This document shows, piece by piece, positions 1-8,284 of a stretch of DNA of 64,000 nucleotides. The notes beneath the pieces are model-generated. The model made no database searches, was not told the DNA's origin, and was given only the letters and a program-made list of their open reading frames with translations. The stretch lies in contig NZ_JARVRF010000007.1 of the NCBI RefSeq assembly GCF_030209835.1, positions 62,001-126,000 on the forward strand. The letters run 5' to 3'. The first letter of the stretch is position 1; the number at the start of each line of letters is the position of its first letter. The DNA comes from Arthrobacter sp. efr-133-R2A-120 (lineage in GTDB: Bacteria > Actinomycetota > Actinomycetes > Actinomycetales > Micrococcaceae). A program made the translations under genes and the position numbers.

Positions 1-1
1 G

Positions 2-541
2 CTGGGCGTTACTCCCGTGAGCCCCGGCGTTGGCGCCGTCCTGACGGTGCTGGCCGCGGCGTCGAAGGCCCAGACGGTTGTAGAGGTCGGATCCGGGGCA
101 GGTGTCTCCGGCGTCTGCCTGCTGCGGGGCCTCAGCCCGCAGGCTGTCCTGACCACTATCGACGTCGACGTCGAGCACCTCAAGGCCGCCCGCGAGGCCT
201 TCCTGGAGTCCGGCAGTCCGGCGAACCGCACCCGGACCATCTCCGGCCGCGCGGCCGACGTCCTGCCGCGCCTCACCGACTCCGCGTACGACCTCGTGTT
301 CATCGACGCCGACAAACCCAACTTTCCCGGCTACGTCGAGCAAGCCATCCGGTTGCTCAAGTCGGGCGGGACACTCGTCATCAATGACGCCCTGGACAAG
401 GACAAGGTTTCCAATCCGGCTGCCAGGGACAGCACCACCGTCGTGTTGCGCCAGATCGGCAAGGCCATCCGCGACGACGAACGGCTCTCCTCGGCGATGC
501 TTCCCACCGGCGACGGCTTGCTGGTAGCGGTCAAGAAGTAA
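2..541 (+). CDS. O-methyltransferase, 5' end outside the window
   Basis: SAM-dependent O-methyltransferase of the caffeoyl-CoA/catechol type, cytosolic, substrate unknown. The frame is open to the left edge and reads LGVTPVSPGVGA before any in-window start, which matches the family interior, so the GTG at 17 is unlikely to be the true start. SAM motif I is VEVGSGAGVSG. The metal-binding acidic motif and following strand are VFIDADKPNF and GGTLVINDALDKD. About 180 residues are present, so only some 30-40 are missing. In mycobacteria the homologue (Rv1220c, recalled) lies in the same neighbourhood as the genes that follow here. A hairpin follows the stop. Confidence 0.88.
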   Translation: MGVTPVSPGVGAVLTVLAAASKAQTVVEVGSGAGVSGVCLLRGLSPQAVLTTIDVDVEHLKAAREAFLESGSPANRTRTISGRAADVLPRLTDSAYDLVFIDADKPNFPGYVEQAIRLLKSGGTLVINDALDKDKVSNPAARDSTTVVLRQIGKAIRDDERLSSAMLPTGDGLLVAVKK

Positions 542-576
542 GCGGCCACCATTCGCTTTCAGGCTTAAACATGAAA

Positions 577-607
577 GCAGGGCGCCGGCTCTTCTGCCGG
601 GCCCTGC
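577..607. terminator. Hairpin between convergent methyltransferase and DUF3117 genes
   Basis: GC-rich stem with arms at 577-589 and 596-607, one bulged base and a 6-nt loop. It lies between two convergent stop codons and probably ends transcription from both sides. There is no clear U tract. Confidence 0.55.
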
Positions 608-616
608 CCAGTGAAT

Positions 617-784
617 CTATTCGGTAACGCCTACGAGGCATTCCTTGAGGTTCGCCGCCTCTGCTGCGTTGAGCTCGACCACCAGCCGTCCTCCGCCTTC
701 GAGCGGCACACGCATGATCAGGCTGCGGCCCTCTTTGGTTACTTCCATAGGGCCGTCGCCAGTACGTGGTTTCATAGCCGCCAT
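617..784 (-). CDS. DUF3117 domain protein
   Basis: Small acidic protein of 55 residues, a near full-length match to the DUF3117 family of Actinobacteria. It starts MAAMKPRTGDGP and carries the hallmark block MRVPLEGGGRLVVEL. Function is unknown; mycobacterial Rv1211 is the homologue I recall. The start at 784 is chosen because GGAGGGG lies nine bases upstream; an upstream in-frame ATG at 811 would bury this ribosome-binding site. The 5' leader holds a perfect 20-bp palindrome at 817-836. It is transcribed toward the methyltransferase. Confidence 0.9.
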   Translation of the reverse strand: MAAMKPRTGDGPMEVTKEGRSLIMRVPLEGGGRLVVELNAAEAANLKECLVGVTE

Positions 785-816
785 TAGGAAAATCCCCTCC
801 AGTTGTCCCAAATCCC

Positions 817-836
817 GCCAACCCGGCCGGGTTGGC
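817..836. repeat. Perfect 20-bp palindrome in DUF3117 leader
   Basis: GCCAACCCGGCCGGGTTGGC is fully self-complementary and lies 33 bases upstream of the DUF3117 start codon, between a TATATT-like element (about 845-850, minus strand) and the ribosome-binding site. It may be an operator or a 5'-UTR hairpin. The rest of the 785-1014 gap shows no gene. Confidence 0.6.
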
Positions 837-1014
837 TCCGCGTGGAATATACGGCGTCGACAGTCATGGCAGTTCAGTCGTCGTCGCCGGGCACCCGAGA
901 GTGCCTTTGTCCTTGCTTGTGTCCATTATCTCGTAATTACCCGCCCGTAGCTAATTGATGGACTTTTCCCGGCGGGCCGTGATCGCGCTTGAACAGGCGA
1001 AACGACGCGGTGCC

Positions 1015-2298
1015 TCACGGAGGATAGTCGCCGCCGCCCGGCAACTGCGCCCACGCCCACAGCCAGACGATCCATACGATCTGGAGGAGGAAGAACATGA
1101 CCACCACAGTGCCCCGGTAGGCCTTCGAACGGGACAACCAGGCCGCGCTGAGCGCCAAGGGGAACAATGGCAAGAGCATCCGGAACGTACTCGTCTGGGG
1201 GTGCAGGAAGACGAGAAGATACCCCATGTAGCACGTGCACCACAGCCTTAGTTCGGTGCCCAGGGCCCGGACAGGTTTGCTCAACATCAGCAGGGCAAAG
1301 AGAGCCAGGAAGACGAACGGCGCAAGGATGCCGAGTACCGGTCCGAAGAGCATTTGACCAGTCTCGAACCACGGCTTGAACGGAACGAGGTCGTCCCCGC
1401 GCCAGACAGTTTCGGTCTTGGTGTAGGCGAGCGGATCCCCCGTGACTGCCCAGGCAATGGCCGGCCAAGCGAAAGCCCCAGCCACGCTGACCACTACGAG
1501 CGCGGCCAGCGATCCAAGTTCCCGGAGCGTCGGAATGGACCGGGCTGCGGGCACGCCGGCTGGCACGTCGCCTGGCACTGATGGGCGGCGCCCGAACCTC
1601 TTCCACAAGTGGTGGAGCAGGAGCAGCCCTGCCATGGCTGCGAAGGGCACGCCGGTGGGCCGCGACAGGCACATGAGCAAGACCACGGGTATCGCCCCGA
1701 GGTACTTGCGACGCACGATCAGCAGGAGGGAAGCCGCCAGGAGCAGGGTATTGAGGGATTCAGCGTAGGGGACCTGCAGGATGGCCGAGACGGGGAACAT
1801 CGAGAAGAAGGTCAGTGCCCACAGTGCCGTGGTTCGCCCGGCGTATTCGCGGAACAGTTTGTAGACCACCAGGGCCGCTCCGAGCCCGGCCACCATGGCG
1901 ACGACCGTCAGCGCGGGCAGCGTCGCCAGTCCGGCGAGGGCGCCGAGGGCCCTGGCAAGGTAGGGAAACAGCGGATAGAACGCCCAGGAATTTTCCGCGA
2001 CGCCGCCGTTCGCATTGACCGGCAAAACAGACGGATAACCGTTGTTTGCGGCTTCGGCGTACCAGCGCCCATCCCAGATGGTGATGAAGTTCCAGTAGTC
2101 GGGTGCGGGCGGGAACCACGGATTGACGCCTTGCTGCAATGCTGCAGCCATGAAGATACAAGCGCTGACAAGTCTCGAGGCGATGTAGACGAGGGCCACT
2201 TGGAGCCACCACGGCCAGCTCGCGGCATGGGCCCCGAGGCGGCGCAGTCTTCGGGCCAGGTACCCCTTTGGGGACCGCGCTTCGACTGACTGGGTCAC
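1015..2298 (-). CDS. PIG-V-like GT-C mannosyltransferase, membrane protein
   Basis: Integral membrane protein of 427 residues with about ten hydrophobic segments. It resembles the GT-C fold PIG-V-type mannosyltransferases that use polyprenyl-phosphate sugars. The diagnostic loop after the first segment reads TIWDGRWYAEAANNGYP, with the acidic residue of GT-C enzymes; ENSWAFYPLFPYL follows. The GTG start overlaps the stop of the DivIVA-like gene by four bases (GTGA), so the two are translationally coupled. The likely role is glycosylation of a cell-envelope lipid or protein, inferred from fold only. The 955-1251 region on the other strand is not a gene. Confidence 0.75.
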   Translation of the reverse strand: MTQSVEARSPKGYLARRLRRLGAHAASWPWWLQVALVYIASRLVSACIFMAAALQQGVNPWFPPAPDYWNFITIWDGRWYAEAANNGYPSVLPVNANGGVAENSWAFYPLFPYLARALGALAGLATLPALTVVAMVAGLGAALVVYKLFREYAGRTTALWALTFFSMFPVSAILQVPYAESLNTLLLAASLLLIVRRKYLGAIPVVLLMCLSRPTGVPFAAMAGLLLLHHLWKRFGRRPSVPGDVPAGVPAARSIPTLRELGSLAALVVVSVAGAFAWPAIAWAVTGDPLAYTKTETVWRGDDLVPFKPWFETGQMLFGPVLGILAPFVFLALFALLMLSKPVRALGTELRLWCTCYMGYLLVFLHPQTSTFRMLLPLFPLALSAAWLSRSKAYRGTVVVMFFLLQIVWIVWLWAWAQLPGGGDYPP

Positions 2299-2630
2299 TC
2301 TTTTGGTTCTTCCTGGTTCCCGGCTGCTTCAAGGGCCAGTTTCAGCCGTTCGATTTCCCTCTCCTGGGAGGTCAGCTGATCCCTCAGCTCATCGAGCACC
2401 TCGTCCACTTGGTCCATCCGGTAGCCCCGCAGGCCAAGGGCAAACCGCACCCGGTCGACGTCGGACGCCTTTGCTCCGGCCGGTAGCAGAACCGGAGGCA
2501 GGTTCGGGACAGGTTCATCCAACCCGGCGCCGGAGTCGCGGCTCGATTTGGCCATTCCGGCGCCGAGGAACAACACGGCACCGACGATGACAATCGCGAG
2601 AAAGACCAGAAAAAAGCTCACAACAACCAT
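2295..2630 (-). CDS. DivIVA-domain membrane-anchored protein
   Basis: 111 residues. An N-terminal transmembrane helix (residues about 2-22) is followed by a linker and a DivIVA-like segment: DVDRVRFALGLRGYRMDQVDEVLDEL and a coiled coil to the C-terminus. DivIVA repeats of this kind bind curved polar or septal membrane in Actinobacteria. The homologue in the mycobacterial neighbourhood is Rv1209, as I recall. The start is the ATG at 2630, where the hydrophobic segment begins. It sits 37 bases after the LOG gene and overlaps the mannosyltransferase, forming a three-gene operon that may link cell pole or septum to envelope synthesis (inference). Confidence 0.8.
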   Translation of the reverse strand: MVVVSFFLVFLAIVIVGAVLFLGAGMAKSSRDSGAGLDEPVPNLPPVLLPAGAKASDVDRVRFALGLRGYRMDQVDEVLDELRDQLTSQEREIERLKLALEAAGNQEEPKE

Positions 2631-2667
2631 CGTGCCAGACTCAGCTGGGAGCTCAGCGCCGGCAACG

Positions 2668-3519
2668 CTACTCCGGGCGCTGGTCTCCGTTGGTCGAAGG
2701 TGGCCGCGGGATTCCGTGCAGGACCCGGTGCACGGCGTCCGCGGGATCGTCCACAAGCTGGATCAGGTCCAGGTCCTTTGCGGAGACCATGCCTTCGGCC
2801 ACCAGGGTCCCCTTGATCCATTCGATCATCGGGCTCCAGAAGTCGACCCCCAGGAGGACGATGGGGAACGATGTCACCTTGCGGGTCTGCACCAGAACCA
2901 TGGCTTCAAACAGTTCGTCCAGGGTCCCCAGGCCGCCCGGCAGGACGATGAACCCTTGGGCGTACTTGACGAACATGGTCTTGCGGGCGAAGAAGTACCT
3001 GAAGTTGATGCCAAGGTCCACCCACCGGTTGAGGCCTTGTTCAAAGGGCAGTTCGATTCCCAGCCCGACGGAAACGCCGTTGCCCTCAACAGCGCCCCGG
3101 TTGGCGGCTTCCATGGATCCCGGGCCACCGCCGGTAATGACGGCGACCCCGGCTTCCGCGAGGTGGCGGCCGACCTGCACGCCCATGTCGTAATAGCCGG
3201 TGCCCGGCTTGGTGCGGGCGGAACCAAAGACACTGACAGCGGGACCGAGCTCAGCAAGCGCGCCGAAGCCTTCAACGAATTCACTCTGGATCCGCAGGAC
3301 CCGCCACGGGTCGGTGTGGATGAAGTGGTCGGCTCCCCTCGTGTCCAGGAGTCGCTGGTCCGACATCGGCATGGCAGCCTGTTTGCGCCGAAGCTCCAAG
3401 GGTCCTTTGTGCTTGGCTGGCGGCTCCGGGGCAACGGCCGGAGCTGACGCTGCGGATCCGTTGCTCATCGCCTTGCCATTGGCGTCTGGACTAGGAACTT
3501 GGGGCTGGCTGGTACTCAT
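2668..3519 (-). CDS. LOG family (TIGR00730) Rossmann-fold protein
   Basis: 283-residue protein of the lysine-decarboxylase-like LOG family. Characterised members hydrolyse cytokinin riboside 5'-monophosphate or other nucleotide monophosphates. Both signature blocks are present: VITGGGPGSMEAANRGA and the PGGLGTLDELFE catalytic motif. The N-terminal 70 residues are a low-complexity Ala/Pro extension beyond the core. The start codon at 3519 has no Shine-Dalgarno but has TAGCCT six bases upstream, so the mRNA is probably leaderless. First gene of the operon with the DivIVA-like and mannosyltransferase genes, and divergent from gluA. Confidence 0.88.
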   Translation of the reverse strand: MSTSQPQVPSPDANGKAMSNGSAASAPAVAPEPPAKHKGPLELRRKQAAMPMSDQRLLDTRGADHFIHTDPWRVLRIQSEFVEGFGALAELGPAVSVFGSARTKPGTGYYDMGVQVGRHLAEAGVAVITGGGPGSMEAANRGAVEGNGVSVGLGIELPFEQGLNRWVDLGINFRYFFARKTMFVKYAQGFIVLPGGLGTLDELFEAMVLVQTRKVTSFPIVLLGVDFWSPMIEWIKGTLVAEGMVSAKDLDLIQLVDDPADAVHRVLHGIPRPPSTNGDQRPE

Positions 3520-3525
3520 TGACCT

Positions 3526-3531
3526 AGGCTA
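3526..3531 (-). promoter_or_regulatory. -10 box of LOG gene (leaderless)
   Basis: TAGCCT on the minus strand, six bases before the ATG, with no ribosome-binding site between. Confidence 0.5.
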
Positions 3532-3611
3532 GCGCGGATGGCGGCTGCTGCCGTTCCAGCGTGGCCCTGTAGTTTGCGGTGTTGTTTGTCCCGCGCACCA
3601 TTCACTGTCAA

Positions 3612-3630
3612 ATACCTGCAAGACAGGTAT
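3612..3630. promoter_or_regulatory. Inverted repeat upstream of gluA
   Basis: ATACCTG-CAAGA-CAGGTAT, perfect 7-bp arms. It lies about 75 bases before gluA and directly upstream of a possible promoter (TTGAAT 3634-3639, 16 bases, TATTGT 3656-3661). It is a candidate operator for the glutamate importer; the binding protein is unknown. Confidence 0.45.
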
Positions 3631-3691
3631 CTGTTGAATCACGATCTGCGGAAGTTATTGTGAGCTGGCTCATCTTGAATCAATTCTTCGC

Positions 3692-3697
3692 TAGATT
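3692..3697 (+). promoter_or_regulatory. -10 box of gluA (leaderless)
   Basis: TAGATT ends six bases before the gluA ATG and no Shine-Dalgarno intervenes, so transcription could start at the ATG itself. An upstream promoter at 3634-3661 is an alternative. Confidence 0.45.
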
Positions 3698-3703
3698 CGT
3701 CCC

Positions 3704-4459
3704 ATGACTATTCAAGCCGCCAGCGATGCCCTCGTCTCCCTGAATGGCGTCAACAAGCACTATGGTCAACTGCATGTCCTGAAGGACATCAACCTCCAGG
3801 TCAAAAAGGGTGAGGTTGTGGTTGTCATCGGGCCGTCGGGCTCGGGCAAGTCCACGCTGTGCCGGGCCATCAACCGCTTGGAGACCATCGACACGGGTGA
3901 GATCTCCATCGACGGCAAGAAGCTGCCCGAAGAAGGCAAGGAACTTGCCCTCCTCCGGGCCGACGTCGGGATGGTCTTCCAATCCTTCAACCTGTTCGCC
4001 CACAAGACGATTCTCGAAAACGTCACCCTGGGGCCGATCAAGGTCAAGAAACTGGACAAAGCAACCGCGGACAAGGACGCCATGGCGTTGTTGGAGCGGG
4101 TTGGCGTCGGGCAGCAGGCACCTAAGATGCCTGCGCAGCTGTCCGGCGGACAACAACAGCGCGTGGCAATTGCCCGGGCGCTGGCCATGAAGCCGAAGGT
4201 CATGCTGTTCGACGAGCCGACCTCGGCACTTGATCCGGAAATGATCAACGAGGTCCTGGATGTCATGGTCCAGTTGGCCAAGGAAGGCATGACCATGATC
4301 GTGGTCACCCACGAGATGGGCTTTGCGCGCAAAGCCGCCGACCGCGTTGTCTTCATGGCCGACGGCCAGATCGTGGAAGACGCCAAGCCAGAGGAATTCT
4401 TCACCAATCCCCAGAGCAACCGCGCCAAGGATTTCCTCTCCAAACTCCTGACTCACTAG
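3704..4459 (+). CDS. gluA: Glutamate-type amino acid ABC transporter, ATPase
   Basis: 251-residue nucleotide-binding subunit of a polar amino acid importer, closely resembling Corynebacterium GluA. Walker A is GPSGSGKST, the signature is [15 protein letters not shown], Walker B is [14 protein letters not shown] and the switch is VVTHEMGFA. It energises the two permeases GluC and GluD that follow. First gene of gluABCD. Specificity for glutamate or aspartate is inferred from family and gene order, not from a binding site in this subunit. Confidence 0.92.
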   Translation: MTIQAASDALVSLNGVNKHYGQLHVLKDINLQVKKGEVVVVIGPSGSGKSTLCRAINRLETIDTGEISIDGKKLPEEGKELALLRADVGMVFQSFNLFAHKTILENVTLGPIKVKKLDKATADKDAMALLERVGVGQQAPKMPAQLSGGQQQRVAIARALAMKPKVMLFDEPTSALDPEMINEVLDVMVQLAKEGMTMIVVTHEMGFARKAADRVVFMADGQIVEDAKPEEFFTNPQSNRAKDFLSKLLTH

Positions 4460-4509
4460 CACTCACCGCACCCAGGCCGCGGGGGTGGCCGCACAATGAA
4501 AGGAATATC

Positions 4510-5409
4510 ATGAAGGCTTTTATCACCCGGAGGAAAACCCTCCTGGTCGCTGCAAGCGCGGCGCTCGCCCTTTCGCTGAGCGCATGCGGTGGCGGCGGGG
4601 GTTCCACCACCGCGCCAAGCAGCGAGTCTGCACCGTTCACGGTGGCCCAGAACGTGTCCATCACGGGCAGCCCCACGTTCGACAAGATCAAGTCGAACGG
4701 AAAGGTCACGATCGGCGTCAAGCAGGACCAGCCCGGACTGGGATTCAAGGATGCCGCGACCGGCGAGTACAGCGGTTTTGATATTCAGGTTGCCCAGTGG
4801 ATTGCGGCATCCCTCGGATTCTCCAAGGACAAGATCGAATTCAAGCCAATCCCTTCGGCCAACCGCGAGTCCGCCATTACCAACGGCGACATCGACTACT
4901 ACGTGGGGACATACTCCATCACCGACAAGCGCAAGCAGCTGGTCGACTTTGCCGGACCCTACTTCGTGACTGGCCAGGGCTTGCTGGTCAAGAAGAGCAA
5001 CACCTCAATCAATAGTGAGAAGGACCTGTCCGGGAAGAACGTCTGTTCAGCCACCGGCTCAACCCCCATCCAGAACATCAAGGCAAACTTCCCCGGCACC
5101 AAGACCACCGAGTTCGACACGTACTCGCAGTGCGTCGAGGCCCTCAAGAGCGGCCAGGTCGATGCCGTGACTACCGACCAGGCAATCCTGATCGGCTACG
5201 CCTCCCAGGACGCCGACAACCTCAAGGTGGTCGGCCAACCGTTCACCGTTGAGAAGTACGGCGTCGGCTTGAAGAAGGGCGACACCGCCTTCCGCAAGTT
5301 CGTCAACAAGATGTTCACCGATGGCGGCTCGGTGTGGCAGAAGATCTACGACTCCACGCTGGGACAGTCCGGCACCAAGGTCACCCAGCCCGCAGTGGAC
5401 AACTACTAA
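4510..5409 (+). CDS. gluB: Glutamate-type ABC transporter substrate-binding lipoprotein
   Basis: 299 residues. A basic N-terminus and hydrophobic segment lead to the lipobox LSAC (Cys26), so the mature protein is a lipid-anchored extracellular receptor. The SBP family 3 fold is evident: TIGVKQDQPGLGFKDAATGEYSGFDIQVA at the front and NREGITNGD-like and DYYVGTYSITDKRKQLVDFAGPYF in the middle. AAAGGA lies five bases before the ATG. A 14-bp perfect hairpin follows the stop, before gluC, probably raising receptor over permease levels. Confidence 0.92.
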   Translation: MKAFITRRKTLLVAASAALALSLSACGGGGGSTTAPSSESAPFTVAQNVSITGSPTFDKIKSNGKVTIGVKQDQPGLGFKDAATGEYSGFDIQVAQWIAASLGFSKDKIEFKPIPSANRESAITNGDIDYYVGTYSITDKRKQLVDFAGPYFVTGQGLLVKKSNTSINSEKDLSGKNVCSATGSTPIQNIKANFPGTKTTEFDTYSQCVEALKSGQVDAVTTDQAILIGYASQDADNLKVVGQPFTVEKYGVGLKKGDTAFRKFVNKMFTDGGSVWQKIYDSTLGQSGTKVTQPAVDNY

Positions 5410-5416
5410 ACCCATG

Positions 5417-5447
5417 TTGAGGGGGCGGCCATTGGCCGCCCCCTCAA
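5417..5447 (+). terminator. Intercistronic hairpin gluB-gluC
   Basis: Perfect 14-bp stem (5417-5430 with 5434-5447) and a 3-nt loop, just after gluB. It is not followed by a U run, so it is more likely a partial attenuator or 3'-end protector than a full terminator, since gluC and gluD need transcription through it. Confidence 0.7.
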
Positions 5448-5471
5448 ATATCGGCTGAAAGCGACCATTCT

Positions 5472-6119
5472 GTGAATACGCTGCTGAATAACTCGGACCT
5501 CTTCATTACGGGGTTCCGGAACACCCTCATACTTTTCTTTTTCGCCGGGATCTTCGCCCTGATCCTGGGCACCATCGTGGCAACGCTGCGTGTTTCCCCC
5601 ATTCCTGCGATGCGCGCTGCAGCCACCTTGTACATCAACGTCGTGCGCAACACTCCGTTGACGTTGGTTCTGTTCTTTTTTGCCTTGGGCTACCCGAAGC
5701 TCGGCCTCGTTGAAATTGATTTCATGACCGCCGCAACCGTCGGCCTCAGCCTGTACACCGCGACTTATGTGGCGGAGGCCGTCCGCTCCGGTATCAATAC
5801 AGTCCCTGTCGGCCAAGCCGAAGCTGCGCGCGCCATCGGCCTGCCGTTCACGCAAACCCTTACGCTGGTGATCCTCCCGCAGGCTTTCCGCGCCGTCATC
5901 CCGCCCATGTTCAGCGTGTTCATTGCACTGCTCAAGAACACCACCGTGGCGGCGGGCTTCTCAGTCGCAGAAGCAGGAGCCATCCGATCGAATCTTTCTG
6001 AGCGCGGTGAGCCCGCCATGGCCGGGCTGCTTTGGGTCGCACTCATCTTCGTTCTGCTCGTTTTCATTCTTTCCTTTGTCCAGCGGAAGCTTGAAAAGAA
6101 ATGGAAGGTGGCCCGATGA
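5472..6119 (+). CDS. gluC: Glutamate-type ABC transporter permease
   Basis: 215-residue inner membrane permease of the HisM/GluC type with about five helices. The EAA loop, which docks the ATPase, is seen as EAVRSGINTVPVGQAEAARAIGLPFTQT. The GTG at 5472 is taken as start because it aligns with the usual family N-terminus; the ribosome-binding site is weak. The stop overlaps the gluD start (ATGA), so the permease pair is translationally coupled. Confidence 0.9.
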   Translation: MNTLLNNSDLFITGFRNTLILFFFAGIFALILGTIVATLRVSPIPAMRAAATLYINVVRNTPLTLVLFFFALGYPKLGLVEIDFMTAATVGLSLYTATYVAEAVRSGINTVPVGQAEAARAIGLPFTQTLTLVILPQAFRAVIPPMFSVFIALLKNTTVAAGFSVAEAGAIRSNLSERGEPAMAGLLWVALIFVLLVFILSFVQRKLEKKWKVAR

Positions 6120-6970
6120 GCTCGGTCCTTTTTGACGCTCCGGGGCCAAAGGCCCGCGCACGCTACCGGATTCTCGGCGTCGTGACCGCCCTGGTCATTA
6201 TCGCCATCGTCGGATTCATCGTCCTTCGCTTCGCCCAAAGCGGGCAGTTCGACGCGAAGAAGTGGCAGTTGTTCACCTTCCCCCTGGTTCAGCAGACCAT
6301 CATCCAATCGGTGGGTGCCACGCTTTCGGCTTTTGCCACGGCAGCCGTGCTCAGCCTGGTGCTGGGTGTCTTCCTGGCCTTCGGCAGGCTCTCCGACCGT
6401 AAGTGGATCAGCTTGCCTTGCTATGGATTCACGGAACTCTTCCGCGCCATTCCGCTGCTGATCCTCATGATGATCTTCTACTACGGGCTCCCTCCGCTCG
6501 GCGTTCAGGGGATCACGCCTTTCACGGCAGTCGTTGCGGGCCTGGTCCTCTACAACGGATCTGTGCTGGCTGAAGTCTTCCGGGCCGGCATCGAATCGCT
6601 CCCCCGCGGACAAAGCGAGGCCGGCTATGCCATCGGCTTGCCGAAGAGCGCGGTCATGACAAACATCCTGTTGCCACAGGCGGTCCGCTCGATGCTCCCG
6701 GTGATCATTTCCCAGCTCGTGGTCATCCTCAAGGACACCGCATTGGGATTCATCGTGACTTACAACGAGATCCTCTTCCAGGCCAAGTACTTCGGAAGCC
6801 AGGCCCAGTACGGTTCGCCGATCATTCCTTCCGCGATCATCGCGGGCGTTCTGTACGTCGGAATGTGCCTGATCCTGGCCGGAATCGCCAAGTGGCTTGA
6901 AGGCCGGATGCGCCGCAACGTCAAAGTGGTGAAGGTGACCAAGTCGGAGATTGTGGCAATCGAGGGCTAG
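6116..6970 (+). CDS. gluD: Glutamate-type ABC transporter permease
   Basis: 284-residue second permease. A cytoplasmic N-terminus of about 25 residues is followed by a transmembrane helix and the permease core, with the EAA loop EVFRAGIESLPRGQSEAGYAIGLPKS. The ATG at 6116 is chosen because it overlaps the gluC stop; an upstream in-frame ATG at 6101 is less likely. Together with GluC it forms the heterodimeric channel. A strong palindrome follows, ending the operon. Confidence 0.9.
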   Translation: MSSVLFDAPGPKARARYRILGVVTALVIIAIVGFIVLRFAQSGQFDAKKWQLFTFPLVQQTIIQSVGATLSAFATAAVLSLVLGVFLAFGRLSDRKWISLPCYGFTELFRAIPLLILMMIFYYGLPPLGVQGITPFTAVVAGLVLYNGSVLAEVFRAGIESLPRGQSEAGYAIGLPKSAVMTNILLPQAVRSMLPVIISQLVVILKDTALGFIVTYNEILFQAKYFGSQAQYGSPIIPSAIIAGVLYVGMCLILAGIAKWLEGRMRRNVKVVKVTKSEIVAIEG

Positions 6971-6992
6971 GCACAAGAACGCCGTAAACGCA

Positions 6993-7040
6993 GGTGTGGC
7001 CCGTGGGCTTGGTTCCGGAACCAAGCCCACGGGCCACACC
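6993..7040. terminator. Bidirectional terminator gluD/dapE
   Basis: A 48-bp perfect palindrome: 24-bp arms at 6993-7016 and 7017-7040 with no unpaired spacer in DNA. It lies between convergent gluD and dapE stops and can serve both directions. There is no strong U tract. Confidence 0.85.
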
Positions 7041-7073
7041 CACGATCTCAAGCAAAAAGTGAGGTCACTCCAC

Positions 7074-8198
7074 CTAGTCAGCCAGCCACGACCGCAGTGC
7101 GCGGAGGCACTCACGGATGGCATCGGCGTCGACGTGTTCGTTGTCTTTGTGCGCCAGCAGCGGATCGCCCGGCCCGAAGTTGACCGCGGGAACGCCCAGC
7201 TCGCTGAAGCGCGCGACGTCGGTCCAACCGTATTTGGGTTTGGGCTCGGCACCGACGGCGGCAACGAAGGACGCGGCAGCCGGGTGGTTGAGGCCCGGCC
7301 GCGCTCCAGCGGCGGCGTCGGTGCGGACGACGTCGAAGCCCTCCAACAGTTCGCGGACATGGGCTTCGGCCTGATCCGGGGTCTTGTCCGGCGCGAAGCG
7401 GTAGTTGATCTCCACGACGCAACGGTCCGGGATCACGTTTCCGGCGGTCCCGCCGTTGATCTTCACGGCATTGAGGCTTTCCCGGTAGTCCAGCCCATCG
7501 ACGTTGACGGTGCGCGGTTCGTAGGCTGCCAAGCGGCCCAGGATGGGTGCGGCAGCGTGAATGGCATTGCTGCCCATCCACGCCCGGGCAGAGTGCGCCG
7601 CTTCCCCGACGGTGGTGGCTTCGAAGCGGCTGGTGCCGTTGCAACCGCCTTCCACCGTACCGTCGGTGGGTTCGAGCAGGATCGCGAAGTCCCCCTCCAG
7701 GAGATGGCCGTGATTCCGCACCAAGCGGCCAAGGCCGCTCTTGACCGCTTCGACTTCCTCATGGTCGTAGAAGACGAAGGTCACGTCCTTACCCGGCTCG
7801 GCGCCGCCGTCGAACATGGTTGCGGCGAGCGCAAGCTGCACCGCGACTCCGCCCTTCATGTCGGTCGCTCCGCGTCCATACAGGTTTCCCGTCCCGGGAA
7901 CGCCGGACTCCCACGTGGAAGGCACGGTGCCGAGCGAACCTTCCACGGTGGGCAACGGCACGGTATCGAGATGGCCGGCCAGAATCACGCGCTCCGGGCG
8001 TCCCAGCTCGGTCCGGGCCATGATGGCGTCACCGTCCCGCAGAAGCTGCAGGCCGGGGATCGTACGAAGTGCGGATTCAACGGCGTCTGCAAGCGCGGCT
8101 TCGTTGCCGGACACGCTGTTGATGTCCATCAGCGCGGCAGTCAGCAGCGCAACGTCTTGCCTGATGTCAAGAAGGATCGGGGTAGTTTCAACAGTCAC
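7074..8198 (-). CDS. dapE: Succinyl-diaminopimelate desuccinylase
   Basis: Zinc-dependent M20 hydrolase of 374 residues that removes succinate from N-succinyl-LL-diaminopimelate in the succinylase route to lysine and peptidoglycan. Metal-ligand motifs are GHLDTVPLP, GRGATDMKGG and YDHEEVEA. The start is taken as the GTG at 8198: a TACAGT box ends six bases before it, and the GGAG beside it is too close to act as a ribosome-binding site. An in-frame upstream ATG at 8243 would run over that promoter. It is divergent from dapD, the gene for an earlier step in the same pathway. Confidence 0.9.
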   Translation of the reverse strand: MTVETTPILLDIRQDVALLTAALMDINSVSGNEAALADAVESALRTIPGLQLLRDGDAIMARTELGRPERVILAGHLDTVPLPTVEGSLGTVPSTWESGVPGTGNLYGRGATDMKGGVAVQLALAATMFDGGAEPGKDVTFVFYDHEEVEAVKSGLGRLVRNHGHLLEGDFAILLEPTDGTVEGGCNGTSRFEATTVGEAAHSARAWMGSNAIHAAAPILGRLAAYEPRTVNVDGLDYRESLNAVKINGGTAGNVIPDRCVVEINYRFAPDKTPDQAEAHVRELLEGFDVVRTDAAAGARPGLNHPAAASFVAAVGAEPKPKYGWTDVARFSELGVPAVNFGPGDPLLAHKDNEHVDADAIRECLRALRSWLAD

Positions 8199-8204
8199 CT
8201 CTCC

Positions 8205-8210
8205 ACTGTA
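8205..8210 (-). promoter_or_regulatory. -10 box of dapE (leaderless)
   Basis: TACAGT on the minus strand, six bases before the GTG. Confidence 0.5.
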
Positions 8211-8272
8211 TCCCGAGCGAATTGCGACCCCTTCGGTCCACACACGGTTTCAAAGGAAGCAGTGGCTCTCGA

Positions 8273-8278
8273 TAGACT
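8273..8278 (+). promoter_or_regulatory. -10 box of dapD (leaderless)
   Basis: TAGACT, six bases before the ATG; no Shine-Dalgarno is present. Confidence 0.55.
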
Positions 8279-8284
8279 TGCGCC

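Noticed and set aside
5765..7360. 531-codon open frame on the minus strand across gluC, gluD and part of dapE
   Set aside because: It crosses several strongly supported genes and the terminator between them, so cannot be a real gene.
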